In this document: in pieces, positions 35,756 to 43,452 of the stretch
Layout of the letters: each line of letters begins with the position of its first letter
Position numbering within the stretch: position 1 is the first letter of the stretch
Source of the DNA: an uncultured Faecalibacterium sp.
GTDB lineage: Bacteria > Bacillota > Clostridia > Oscillospirales > Ruminococcaceae
Assembly (NCBI GenBank): GCA_934525325.1
Contig: CAKSZE010000004.1
Location: 1-57,697, forward strand
DNA length: 57,697 nt
Reading direction: 5' to 3'
The notes under the pieces: generated by a model
The model's database searches: none
The model's input: only the letters and a program-made list of their open reading frames with translations
Told to the model about the DNA's origin: nothing
Made by a program: the position numbers and the translations under genes

Positions 35756-36211
35756 TCAGGCCTGTTCCACTTCCACCTGGATCTTGAAGGAAGCCACGAC
35801 GCCAACGTACAGACGGACCTTGCCGTTGAACACGCCGGCATCCTTGATGTCCTTGGTCTCCAGCTCGATCTTCTTTTTGTCGATGGGTGCACCTGCCAGC
35901 GCAGCCAGTGCCTCGGCAACTTCCTTGCCGGTCACCTTGCCGTGCAGACGGCCGGATGCGCCGCCCTTGGCCTTGATGGTCACGGTCTTGCCTTCGATCT
36001 TAGCAGCCAGAGCCTTGGCGGCTGCCACATTCTCAGCCTCGTGGAAATCGGCTGCGGCCTCCTTGCCGCGCGCCATGTTCACAGCGCTGGCATCTGCCAC
36101 AGCGGCCAGCTTGCGCGGGAACAGGTAGTTGCGGGCGTAGCCGTCGGAGACCTCGTGGATCTCGTCCTTCTTGCCGATGCCCTTGATATCCTGCTTCAGA
36201 ATCACTTTCAT
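35756..36211 (-). CDS. rplI: 50S ribosomal protein L9
   Basis: A two-domain protein of the large ribosomal subunit. The 151 residues show the N-terminal signature [17 protein letters not shown] and [13 protein letters not shown], a long connecting helix and the C-terminal domain with [19 protein letters not shown] 36211 follows GTGAGGG; five extra codons are open upstream. It has its own promoter at 36262-36290. Confidence 0.97.
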   Translation of the reverse strand: MKVILKQDIKGIGKKDEIHEVSDGYARNYLFPRKLAAVADASAVNMARGKEAAADFHEAENVAAAKALAAKIEGKTVTIKAKGGASGRLHGKVTGKEVAEALAALAGAPIDKKKIELETKDIKDAGVFNGKVRLYVGVVASFKIQVEVEQA

Positions 36212-36261
36212 GATAGTATCCCTCACTTCTCACCGGAAAACCGGTGCAGTCTTATGGTAAT

Positions 36262-36290
36262 AGTATAGCGCATTTGTCGTTTTTGGGCAA
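36262..36290 (-). promoter_or_regulatory. rplI promoter
   Basis: Minus-strand TTGCCC (36290-36285), a 17-base spacer and TATACT (36267-36262). Confidence 0.75.
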
Positions 36291-36334
36291 GAGGAAGCGG
36301 GGCAGCATTTCAAATGTCCTCCGCTGCACCCCTA

Positions 36335-36382
36335 CCCCCTCAGTCGCCTGCGGCGACAGCTCCCCCAAGGGGACGCCTTTTT
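36335..36382. repeat. Probable dispersed intergenic repeat
   Basis: Contains CCCCTCAGTCGCC, the small palindrome GTCGCC-TGC-GGCGAC and TCCCCCAAGGGGA. I recall near-identical elements being common between genes in Faecalibacterium and relatives. Its right part recurs at 57650-57666 with one mismatch. Confidence 0.6.
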
Positions 36383-36395
36383 GCGGCAGCAAACC

Positions 36396-36411
36396 GGAGC
36401 ATTTATGCTCC
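36396..36411 (-). other. Hairpin directly after the glf stop
   Basis: GGAGCAT-TT-ATGCTCC is a 7-bp inverted repeat touching the glf stop codon. No clear T-run follows, so it is not a standard terminator. Confidence 0.5.
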
Positions 36412-37515
36412 TTATGCCAGTTCCTTTGCGGCCACGTCCAGCGCTACCTCGATGACCTTGTCCATGTCGTAGTACTTATACTCGCCCAGACGGCCGCCAA
36501 AGATCACGCCCGGCTCGGCATCGGCCAGTGCCTTGTACTGCGCATACAGGGCACCGTTCTTCTCGTCGTTGACGGGATAGTAGGGCTCGTCGCCCTTTTT
36601 CCACTCGGCGCTGTACTCCCGGCTGATGACGGTCTTGGGCTGGGTGCCGAACTCGAAGTGCTTGTGCTCGATGATGCGGGTATAGGGGGTCTCGGCATCG
36701 GTGTAGTTGACCACCGCGTTGCCCTGATAGTTATCAGTGTCCAGCACCTCGGTCTCAAAGCGGACGCTGCGGTACTGCAAAGCACCCAGACGATAGCCGA
36801 AGTAGGCATCCACCGGGCCGGTGTAGACCACCTTCTCCGCCAGTGCGTCCAGCGCAGCCTTGTCGGCCAGATAATCCACGTTCAGGCGCACCTCGGTATC
36901 AGCCAGCATCTTTTCCACCATAGCGGTGTAGCCGCCGTTTGGGATGCCCTGATACAGGGCGTTGAAGTAGTTATCATCGTAGGTAAAGCGCACCGGCAGG
37001 CGCTTGATGATAAAAGCGGGCAGCTCGGTGCAGGGGCGTCCCCACTGCTTGCCGGTGTAGCCCTTAATGAGCTTTTCGTAGATATCGGTGCCCACAAGGC
37101 TGATGGCCTGCTCTTCGAGGTTCTGCGGGTCGGTGATGCCTGCAGCGGCCTTCTGCTCCTCGATCTTGGCCTTGGCCTCGGCAGGAGTCACCACGCCCCA
37201 CATCTTGTTGAAGGTGTTCATGTTGAAGGGCAGGTTATAGATCTGGCCGTGGTAGTTGGCCACCGGGCTGTTGGTGTAGCGGTTGAACTCTGCAAACTGG
37301 TTCACATACTGCCACACGGCCTTGTTGTTGGTGTGGAAGATATGCGCGCCGTAGCGGTGCACGTTGATGCCCTCCACATTCTCAGTGTAGATATTGCCCG
37401 CGATATGGTCGCGCTTATCGATGACCAGACACTTTTTGCCTGCCTTTTTGGCTTCGTGGGCAAACACGGCACCAAACAGACCGGCACCAACGATGAGATA
37501 ATCGTACTGTTTCAT
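36412..37515 (-). CDS. glf: UDP-galactopyranose mutase
   Basis: Flavoenzyme that makes UDP-galactofuranose from UDP-galactopyranose for cell-surface glycans. The 367 residues start with the FAD-binding fold YLIVGAGLFGAVFAHEA (about 5-21), then RDHIAGNIYTE, HRYGAHIFHT and GYTGKQWGR near 152-160. The product implies galactofuranose in a surface polysaccharide, yet no glycosyltransferases are near. It starts 3 bases after the gdpP stop and sits between gdpP and rplI, a place normally without this gene. Confidence 0.95.
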   Translation of the reverse strand: MKQYDYLIVGAGLFGAVFAHEAKKAGKKCLVIDKRDHIAGNIYTENVEGINVHRYGAHIFHTNNKAVWQYVNQFAEFNRYTNSPVANYHGQIYNLPFNMNTFNKMWGVVTPAEAKAKIEEQKAAAGITDPQNLEEQAISLVGTDIYEKLIKGYTGKQWGRPCTELPAFIIKRLPVRFTYDDNYFNALYQGIPNGGYTAMVEKMLADTEVRLNVDYLADKAALDALAEKVVYTGPVDAYFGYRLGALQYRSVRFETEVLDTDNYQGNAVVNYTDAETPYTRIIEHKHFEFGTQPKTVISREYSAEWKKGDEPYYPVNDEKNGALYAQYKALADAEPGVIFGGRLGEYKYYDMDKVIEVALDVAAKELA

Positions 37516-37518
37516 GTT

Positions 37519-39516
37519 TTATTCCCCTTTTGCCGGTCGTGCTTCCGGCGTAGTCTTTTTCTGGGAGAGATAATATTGGTCGATGGCATCCTGAATGCGG
37601 CTGCGGGCCGCCTGCGGGGTGATATGCTTCAGCTGGGCTGCTGCCATGGTCTGATGACCGCCGCCGCCCAGCGACTCCATGATCACCTGCACATTCACGG
37701 CACCCATGCTGCGGGCAGAGACGTTGACGCCGTTGCCCACCTGCACCGCCACAAAGCTGGCGTCCACGCCCTGAATGCGCAGCAGGTCGTTGGCGGCCTG
37801 CGCAATGGCGACCCGGGCTTCCGGGGCGACCTCGCCGCCGATGGAGATGGCACAGTTTTTGTACATCTGCGCCTTTTCCACCAGATCGGCCTTGGCGTTG
37901 TACTCCACCATGGTCACATCGAACAGCCTGCGCACCCGCTCGGTCTCTGCGCCGTAGCGGCGCAGGGCAGCAGCGGCTTCAAAGGTGCGCACACCGGTGT
38001 GCAGGGTAAAGTCCTGCGTATCCAGCAGAATGCCGGCAAGCAGACCTTCGGCCTCGATGCGGTTGGGCTTGTCGTCTCGCTCGCCCACATACTGCAACAG
38101 CTCGGTGACCAGTTCGCTGGCCGAGGAGGAATAGGGCTCGTGACAGACCAGCGCCGGGTTTTCGATGTAGCCCACGCCCTTGCGGTGGTGATCGATGACG
38201 GCCACCTTACCGCATTTTTCCAGAATGTCCTTGCTTTCTACAAGACCCACCTGATATGTATCCACCACGATGCACAGGGTGCGCTTGGAGATGATGGGCA
38301 GGGCGTCCTTGGGGTCGATGAAGTCATCCTTCTGCCCCGCCTTGCACAGTGCATCGATCAGGCTGGCAGCCAGTGTAGCGTCCCGCCGGACGGCGATGAC
38401 CGCCGGCACATCGCAGATCTTACAAATGCGCAGCACGCCCTCAGCTGCACCGATGGCGTCCAGATCGCTCATGCGGTGACCCATGATGACCACATGGTCG
38501 GCTTCTTTGATCAGCTTGACCAGCTGGTCGGCCACAAGGCGGCTGCGCACCTTGCTGCGCTTTTCCACACCATGGCTCACGCCGCCGTAGAAGGTAAAGC
38601 CGTCCAGCGTCATCTCAGCGGCCTGATCGCCGCCGCGCCCCTGCGCCATATCCAGCGCGTGCTCGGCCATGTCCTGCGCTTCCCGCAGGGTGCGTGCACC
38701 GCGTCCGATGCCAATGGACAGCGAAAGGCTCACGCTGGGGTCCAATGCGCGGATCTTATCCAGCACATCGTAGCCGCGGTTGGCGAACTGCTCCAGCTGG
38801 CGCTCCTCCACCACCGCGATGTAGCGGCCGCCGCTGCCTACCCGGCGCAGAAAGCCGCTGCCGCGCCCGATCATATCCTCCAGAATGCGGTTGACGCCCT
38901 CCAGCAGGCGGGCGCGCTCGCTGTCCATCAGATCCCCGAACACATCGTCGTAGCCGTCCAGCTGGAAGGCAAGATACCCCGGACGGCTGGCCTTGTACTC
39001 CGCCTCGATGCGGCGCAGCTCGGTCTCCTCGTTCAGCACCAGCAGGGTCATGCTTTCGGCTTCGCCGGGCACGGTGGAGCTGTGCACGCTCCAGTAGCCG
39101 TCGGCAAGGGTCAGCAGCTGTCCCTCACGCTTGCGGCACAATTGCAGATCCAGCCCGGGCAGCAGCTTCTGCACCCGGCTGGCCAGCACATCCTGCCCGC
39201 CCAGCAGACGGGTGCGGAACTGGCTGTTGTACCACAGCACCGTCTCGCCGGAAAGCAGCGCCGCAGGCTGGGAAAGGGGCTCCAGACTGAACTGCACCTT
39301 GGATTTTTCAAAGGTGGTACCGCTTGTCCAGCGCACCACCCAGCTGCGCAGCTTGCAACGGAACAGGGTTGCCCCTATGCCCCACAGCACCACCAGCACA
39401 GCCAGCAGCGGCCATGCCATGGGGCGCTGCACCAACAGTGCCAGCAGCAAAAGGCCGCACAGCACCGCCAGACTGGCCGTGAGCATTTCCAGTGTCCATC
39501 TTGGTTTACGTTTCAT
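37519..39516 (-). CDS. gdpP: Cyclic-di-AMP phosphodiesterase GdpP
   Basis: Degrades c-di-AMP, which controls potassium and wall homeostasis. The 665 residues have two N-terminal membrane helices (about 10-50), a PAS-like region, a degenerate GGDEF domain (about 180-305, with SGGRYIAV where an active enzyme has GGDEF), and a DHH/DHHA1 phosphodiesterase (VVIMGHRMSDLDAIGAA, VIDHHRK, GGGGHQTMA). ATG 39516 follows AGGAGG. The potassium system trkA-trkH in this window is a plausible physiological target of c-di-AMP, by known biology rather than proximity. Confidence 0.95.
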   Translation of the reverse strand: MKRKPRWTLEMLTASLAVLCGLLLLALLVQRPMAWPLLAVLVVLWGIGATLFRCKLRSWVVRWTSGTTFEKSKVQFSLEPLSQPAALLSGETVLWYNSQFRTRLLGGQDVLASRVQKLLPGLDLQLCRKREGQLLTLADGYWSVHSSTVPGEAESMTLLVLNEETELRRIEAEYKASRPGYLAFQLDGYDDVFGDLMDSERARLLEGVNRILEDMIGRGSGFLRRVGSGGRYIAVVEERQLEQFANRGYDVLDKIRALDPSVSLSLSIGIGRGARTLREAQDMAEHALDMAQGRGGDQAAEMTLDGFTFYGGVSHGVEKRSKVRSRLVADQLVKLIKEADHVVIMGHRMSDLDAIGAAEGVLRICKICDVPAVIAVRRDATLAASLIDALCKAGQKDDFIDPKDALPIISKRTLCIVVDTYQVGLVESKDILEKCGKVAVIDHHRKGVGYIENPALVCHEPYSSSASELVTELLQYVGERDDKPNRIEAEGLLAGILLDTQDFTLHTGVRTFEAAAALRRYGAETERVRRLFDVTMVEYNAKADLVEKAQMYKNCAISIGGEVAPEARVAIAQAANDLLRIQGVDASFVAVQVGNGVNVSARSMGAVNVQVIMESLGGGGHQTMAAAQLKHITPQAARSRIQDAIDQYYLSQKKTTPEARPAKGE

Positions 39517-39565
39517 TGGTTTTTTTGCCTCCTCAGACGCTGCACCGCCTTGCGGTGCGCCCGGG

Positions 39566-41395
39566 TCAGACCTCCATCAGGATCGGTAGGATCATCGGGC
39601 TGCGCTTGGTGCGCCGGTAGATATAGCTGCTCAGTGCCTCACGCACACGGGTCTTTACGCTGTTCCAGTCCCGGACATGCTCGTCCACACAGCGCTCCAG
39701 TGCATTTTCCACAATGCTCTGGGCACCGTCCATCAGGCTCTCGTTCTCGCGCACATACACGAAGCCCCGGCTTACCAGATCCGGCCCGGCCAGCACCTTG
39801 CCGGTCTTGCTGTCCACGGTTGCCACGATGATGACAAGGCCGTCCTCGGAGAGGTGCTTGCGGTCCCGCAGCACCACGTTGCCCACATCGCCCACGCCAA
39901 GGCCGTCCACCATGACGGCACCGGCGGTCACCGGCTCGCCCAGCTTCATCTCGTCCTGCGAGAGGATGACGTTGGAGCCGTTCTCCGCAATGAGGATGTT
40001 GCTGGTGGGGATGCCCAGACTTGCAGCGGTGAGGGCGTGCTTTTTCAGCTGCTTATACTCGCCGTGCACGGGCAGGAAATACTTGGGCTTGGTCAGGGTG
40101 AGCATCAGCTTCTGCTCCTCCTGACAGGCGTGGCCGGAAACGTGTACATCATACATGCTCTCGTAGATGACCTCTGCGCCCAGCAGCAGCAGACCGTTGA
40201 CGATCTTGGTCACGCTCTTTTCGTTGCCGGGGATGGGGTTGGCGGAGATGATGATGAAGTCGCCGGGGCCCACACGCACCTGACGGTGGCTGCAGGAGGC
40301 CATACGGCTCAGCGCGCTCAGAGGCTCGCCCTGACTGCCGGTAGTCACCAGCACCACCTGCTCCGGCGGGTACTGGTTCAGCTCGTCTACGCTGATCAGG
40401 GTGCCCTCCGGGATGTGCATATAGCCCAGCTCCTGCGCCATGGCGGTGTTGTTGACCATGCTGCGGCCGCTGAAGGCCACCTTGCGGCCATCCTCCACGG
40501 CCAGATCGATGATCTGCTGCACGCGGTAGATGTTGGACGCAAAGGTCGCAATGATAATGCGCTTATTGCGGGCGCGGGCAAACAGGCTGCGCACACCGGC
40601 GGCCACCTTCTGCTCGGTGGCGGTAAAGCCCGGGCGCTCCGCGTTGGTGGAGTCGCTCAGCAAAGCCAGCACACCGCGCTGCCCGTACTCGGACAGGATG
40701 GACAGGTCGGTCACGCCGCAAGCCAGCGGGGTGTAGTCAATCTTAAAGTCGCCGGTCTGGATGATGGTACCGGCGGGGCTGTCGATCGCAAAAGCCACAG
40801 CATCCGGGATGGAGTGGTTCACATGGATGGGTTCCACGGTAAAGCAGCCCAGCTTGAGCTTCTGCCGGGGCACGATCTCCACAAACTTGGTCTTGCCGGC
40901 AAGGCCGAACTCCTCCAGCTTGTTCTTGATCAGGCCACAGGTCAGACGGGTGCCGTACACCGGCAGGCTGATCTTTTGCAGCAGATAGGGAATGCTGCCA
41001 ATGTGGTCCTCGTGGCCGTGGGTGATGAGCAGACCCTTGATCTTATCCTTGTTCTGCACCACAAAGGTGAAGTCCGGGATGACCATGTCCACGCCGAACA
41101 TCTCGCTGTCCGGGAACACCAAGCCGCAGTCCACGATGATCATATCACCGTTGCACTCGTAGACGGTCATGTTCTTGCCGACCTCGCCCAGACCGCCCAG
41201 CGGGTAGATATGGATGGGGGTCGCTGCCTCCTTGGGCTGCTGCGCACGGCGCGGGCGGCGGTTATAGTAGGGGCGGCGGGTGGTGGGACGGGTGCGCTTT
41301 TCCCCTGCGGGAGCAGTGCCGTTTGCGGCGGCTGCCTTGGGCGCTGCCGGGGCTTTTGCGCGGGGTGCGGGGTTATTTTCCTTTGTTTGAGCCAT
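39566..41395 (-). CDS. rnj: Ribonuclease J
   Basis: Metallo-beta-lactamase-fold RNase with endo- and 5'-3' exonuclease activity in mRNA decay and processing. It has 609 residues, about 55 more than the usual core, because of an Ala/Pro/Arg-rich N-terminal extension (about 1-57, with RRPYYNRRPRRAQQ). The core shows HGHEDHIGSIPYL (zinc site), the beta-CASP block and HVSGHACQEE. A basic extension may bind RNA. ATG 41395 follows GGAGG. It has a strong promoter 270 bases upstream; gdpP follows 49 bases after the stop. Confidence 0.95.
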   Translation of the reverse strand: MAQTKENNPAPRAKAPAAPKAAAANGTAPAGEKRTRPTTRRPYYNRRPRRAQQPKEAATPIHIYPLGGLGEVGKNMTVYECNGDMIIVDCGLVFPDSEMFGVDMVIPDFTFVVQNKDKIKGLLITHGHEDHIGSIPYLLQKISLPVYGTRLTCGLIKNKLEEFGLAGKTKFVEIVPRQKLKLGCFTVEPIHVNHSIPDAVAFAIDSPAGTIIQTGDFKIDYTPLACGVTDLSILSEYGQRGVLALLSDSTNAERPGFTATEQKVAAGVRSLFARARNKRIIIATFASNIYRVQQIIDLAVEDGRKVAFSGRSMVNNTAMAQELGYMHIPEGTLISVDELNQYPPEQVVLVTTGSQGEPLSALSRMASCSHRQVRVGPGDFIIISANPIPGNEKSVTKIVNGLLLLGAEVIYESMYDVHVSGHACQEEQKLMLTLTKPKYFLPVHGEYKQLKKHALTAASLGIPTSNILIAENGSNVILSQDEMKLGEPVTAGAVMVDGLGVGDVGNVVLRDRKHLSEDGLVIIVATVDSKTGKVLAGPDLVSRGFVYVRENESLMDGAQSIVENALERCVDEHVRDWNSVKTRVREALSSYIYRRTKRSPMILPILMEV

Positions 41396-41667
41396 TCTTT
41401 ACCTCCAGATTCAATTGCAAGCCAAGCCGCGCCCCGCCGGGGAGAGCAGCCGCACCTTGCACAGGGGAAGCACCTGAAACTGCATCGGCTTCCGGTTGAT
41501 GCATCGTATAGAATTTATCGTTCAGCGCGCTTTTTGCAGCAGCGCTGTTGGTTCCGCAAGAGATTCTTGGCCATGTAAGTCCATCTGTTCGATGCGACTG
41601 TGGCGTTTCTGCCGGAACAGCCGGGCGCACGCCTTTGGTGCACCCCTATACGCATTTTGTTACGCTA
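41396..41667 (-). other. Long rnj leader
   Basis: From the likely start near 41660 to ATG 41395 is about 265 transcribed bases with no certain gene. An 85-codon frame (41630-41373) crosses the rnj start in another frame but has no good binding site. Long leaders on RNase genes can allow autoregulation; nothing here proves that. Confidence 0.5.
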
Positions 41668-41696
41668 AGTATAGTATCTCGCACCGGTTTTGTCAA
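41668..41696 (-). promoter_or_regulatory. rnj promoter
   Basis: Consensus TTGACA (41696-41691), a 17-base spacer and TATACT (41673-41668) on the minus strand. Confidence 0.85.
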
Positions 41697-41738
41697 TTCC
41701 AAGGTTTGGCAAAACTGGGCCGGCGTATACATTGGCTC

Positions 41739-41768
41739 TTGACATCCCGGGCAAAATAGCGCTAAATA
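41739..41768 (+). promoter_or_regulatory. rnhA promoter
   Basis: TTGACA (41739-41744) with TAAATA (41763-41768) at 18 bases. The -10 box is weak. Confidence 0.55.
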
Positions 41769-41797
41769 AAGATATTCTATTCTATAAGGAGAACCCC

Positions 41798-42262
41798 ATG
41801 AAACAGGTAGAGGTGTACACAGACGGCGCTTGCAGCGGCAATCCCGGCCCGGGCGGCTGGGGTGCGGTGCTGCGCTACCGCTTTGACGGCAAGGTGTACG
41901 AAAAGGAACTGAGCGGCGGCGACGCCAGCACCACCAACAACCGCATGGAGCTGACGGCCTTTATCGAGGCGCTGCGCCAGCTCAAGGAGCCCTGCGAGGT
42001 GCGGCTGTGCTCCGACAGCCAGTACGTCATCAACGGACTGGAAAAGGGCTGGGCCAAGGGCTGGAAGCGCCGGGGCTGGAAAAAATCCGACGGCTCCCCT
42101 GCCCTGAACCCGGACTTATGGGCACAGGCGTTGGAGCAGGAGGCACGGCACAAAATCACCTACGTCTGGGTAAAAGGCCACGCAGGCCACCCGGAAAACG
42201 AACGCTGCGACCAGCTGGCCGTAGCACAAAGCAAAGCACATGGCGGGAGGCAAGGAACATGA
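41798..42262 (+). CDS. rnhA: Ribonuclease HI
   Basis: Cuts the RNA strand of RNA-DNA hybrids. The 154 residues carry the full catalytic set: Asp9 ([14 protein letters not shown]), Glu51 (NNRMELTA), Asp73 (CSDSQYV) and the late Asp in [15 protein letters not shown] precedes ATG 41798; an upstream in-frame extension is not supported. Its stop overlaps the next start as ATGA, so the downstream MnmA-like protein is made by coupled translation. Confidence 0.96.
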   Translation: MKQVEVYTDGACSGNPGPGGWGAVLRYRFDGKVYEKELSGGDASTTNNRMELTAFIEALRQLKEPCEVRLCSDSQYVINGLEKGWAKGWKRRGWKKSDGSPALNPDLWAQALEQEARHKITYVWVKGHAGHPENERCDQLAVAQSKAHGGRQGT

Positions 42263-42801
42263 GCGACGCATTTTTGCCCGGCAACGGGTTCGACACCTAC
42301 GAAACACAGGACAAGGTGCTTGTCAGCATGGACGGCACCGTAGATTGCGGCGTTGTGGTGCGCATTTTGCAGCAGCAGGGCTTCGGCGTGGCCGGGGCTG
42401 TGGTGCAGCTGGCCGCCGACCAGAGCGCTTGGGCCGCAGCCGCGCGGCAGGCTGCCGAGGCCCTTGGCATCGAGTGCATCGTACTGAAGGCGGAGGCACT
42501 GGCAGACCAGTCCGCCGAGGTGCTGGGCAGCGGCAACGATGCACGTTTTGCTGCCCTGCTGACCGCCGCCGACAAGCTGGGCATCCAGTACGTTGCCACC
42601 GGGCATCACGCCCGGGTAGAGCTGGGCAGCGATGGTGTGCACACCGTCTGCCCCGCCGTGGATGCTGCACTGGACGAGAGCGCCGCACTGGCGGCGCTGC
42701 CGCAGGACACCCTTGCCCGGCTGCTGCTGCCCTTGGGCGAGTTTACCGCCGCCGATGTGCAGGAGATGGCACAGGATTTTAAAGTGAACGGAACAGTCTG
42801 A
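42259..42801 (+). CDS. Degenerate, truncated MnmA-like protein
   Basis: The 180 residues follow the N-terminal half of the tRNA 2-thiouridylase Mnm[21 protein letters not shown] (19-38) aligns with the PP-loop region, [24 protein letters not shown] (97-120) with its ATGHYAR block, and [16 protein letters not shown] (156-171) with FPLGELTKxEVREIA. Key residues are gone: SGGVDSS is replaced by SMDGTVDC, and the NPCxxCN segment with the catalytic Cys is replaced by LGSGNDARF. MnmA is about 360 residues. So it is unlikely to thiolate tRNA. It may be a relic or have a new role tied to RNase HI. The alignment is from memory and by eye. Confidence 0.75.
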   Translation: MSDAFLPGNGFDTYETQDKVLVSMDGTVDCGVVVRILQQQGFGVAGAVVQLAADQSAWAAAARQAAEALGIECIVLKAEALADQSAEVLGSGNDARFAALLTAADKLGIQYVATGHHARVELGSDGVHTVCPAVDAALDESAALAALPQDTLARLLLPLGEFTAADVQEMAQDFKVNGTV

Positions 42802-42839
42802 CACCACGGCAAACACGCATTGCATTTTGCCAGAGAATC

Positions 42840-42884
42840 AAAAAAGAAGCGCCGCATCTGTACGATGCAGCGCTTCTTTTTTTG
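42840..42884. terminator. Bidirectional terminator
   Basis: Stem GAAGCGCCGCATC / GATGCAGCGCTTC (one mismatch), flanked by A6 and T8, between the convergent MnmA-like gene and mgsA. Confidence 0.9.
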
Positions 42885-42890
42885 CACATC

Positions 42891-43295
42891 TTAGTTTTGC
42901 GGGTGCACGATATCGCGCCAGTCCAGATCTCCGCGCTCAAGGCCGTGGATCAGCACCTCGGCGGTGGCGATGTTGGTGGCCATGGGGATGTTGTGCACAT
43001 CACACAGGCGCAGCAGAGTCATCTCATTCGGCTCGCTGGGCTTGGCATTGATGGGGTCGCGGAAGAACAGCAGCAGGTCGATCTCGTTGCAGGCAATGCG
43101 GGACGCGATCTGCTGGTCGCCGCCCTGCACACCGGCCAGAAAGCGCTGTACCTGCAGGCCGGTGGCCTCGGAAATCATTTTGCCGGTCGTGCCGGTCGCC
43201 ACCAATTTATGCTGGCTCAGAATGCGGCAGTACGCCGTGCAGAACTGAACCATCAGCTCCTTTTTGGAGTCGTGCGCAATCAGGGCAATCGTCAT
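42891..43295 (-). CDS. mgsA: Methylglyoxal synthase
   Basis: Turns dihydroxyacetone phosphate into methylglyoxal and phosphate, a bypass that relieves sugar-phosphate stress. The 134 residues contain [12 protein letters not shown] (4-15), TGTTGKM (phosphate binding) and GGDQQI (58-63, catalytic Asp60). Start ATG 43295 follows GGAGAG. It lies 157 bases after the PBP2 gene at the end of the mre cluster; I see no clear promoter or terminator in the gap. Confidence 0.95.
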   Translation of the reverse strand: MTIALIAHDSKKELMVQFCTAYCRILSQHKLVATGTTGKMISEATGLQVQRFLAGVQGGDQQIASRIACNEIDLLLFFRDPINAKPSEPNEMTLLRLCDVHNIPMATNIATAEVLIHGLERGDLDWRDIVHPQN

Positions 43296-43452
43296 CTGTA
43301 GATCTCTCCTCTATTGAAACATTTGTATATAAAACACTTGCTAAATTTCCTTTGGTATACATGATATCACAAATGCAACTCATTTACAACAGGTTTTTGG
43401 ACACAATATTCAAATTTTCGTTCAAGTTCACTTCTTTGCACGCAGCTGCGCC

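Noticed and set aside
36244..39831. 1195-codon plus-strand frame across glf and gdpP
   Set aside because: Antisense shadow of two well-conserved genes; low-complexity His/Gln/Ala-rich product.
41373..41630. 85-codon frame in the rnj leader
   Set aside because: No convincing binding site; Ala/Pro content reflects local GC. Kept only as a remark on leader control.
43296..43452. Promoter or terminator between PBP2 gene and mgsA
   Set aside because: AT-rich boxes can be picked, but none has acceptable spacing and no hairpin has a T-run.
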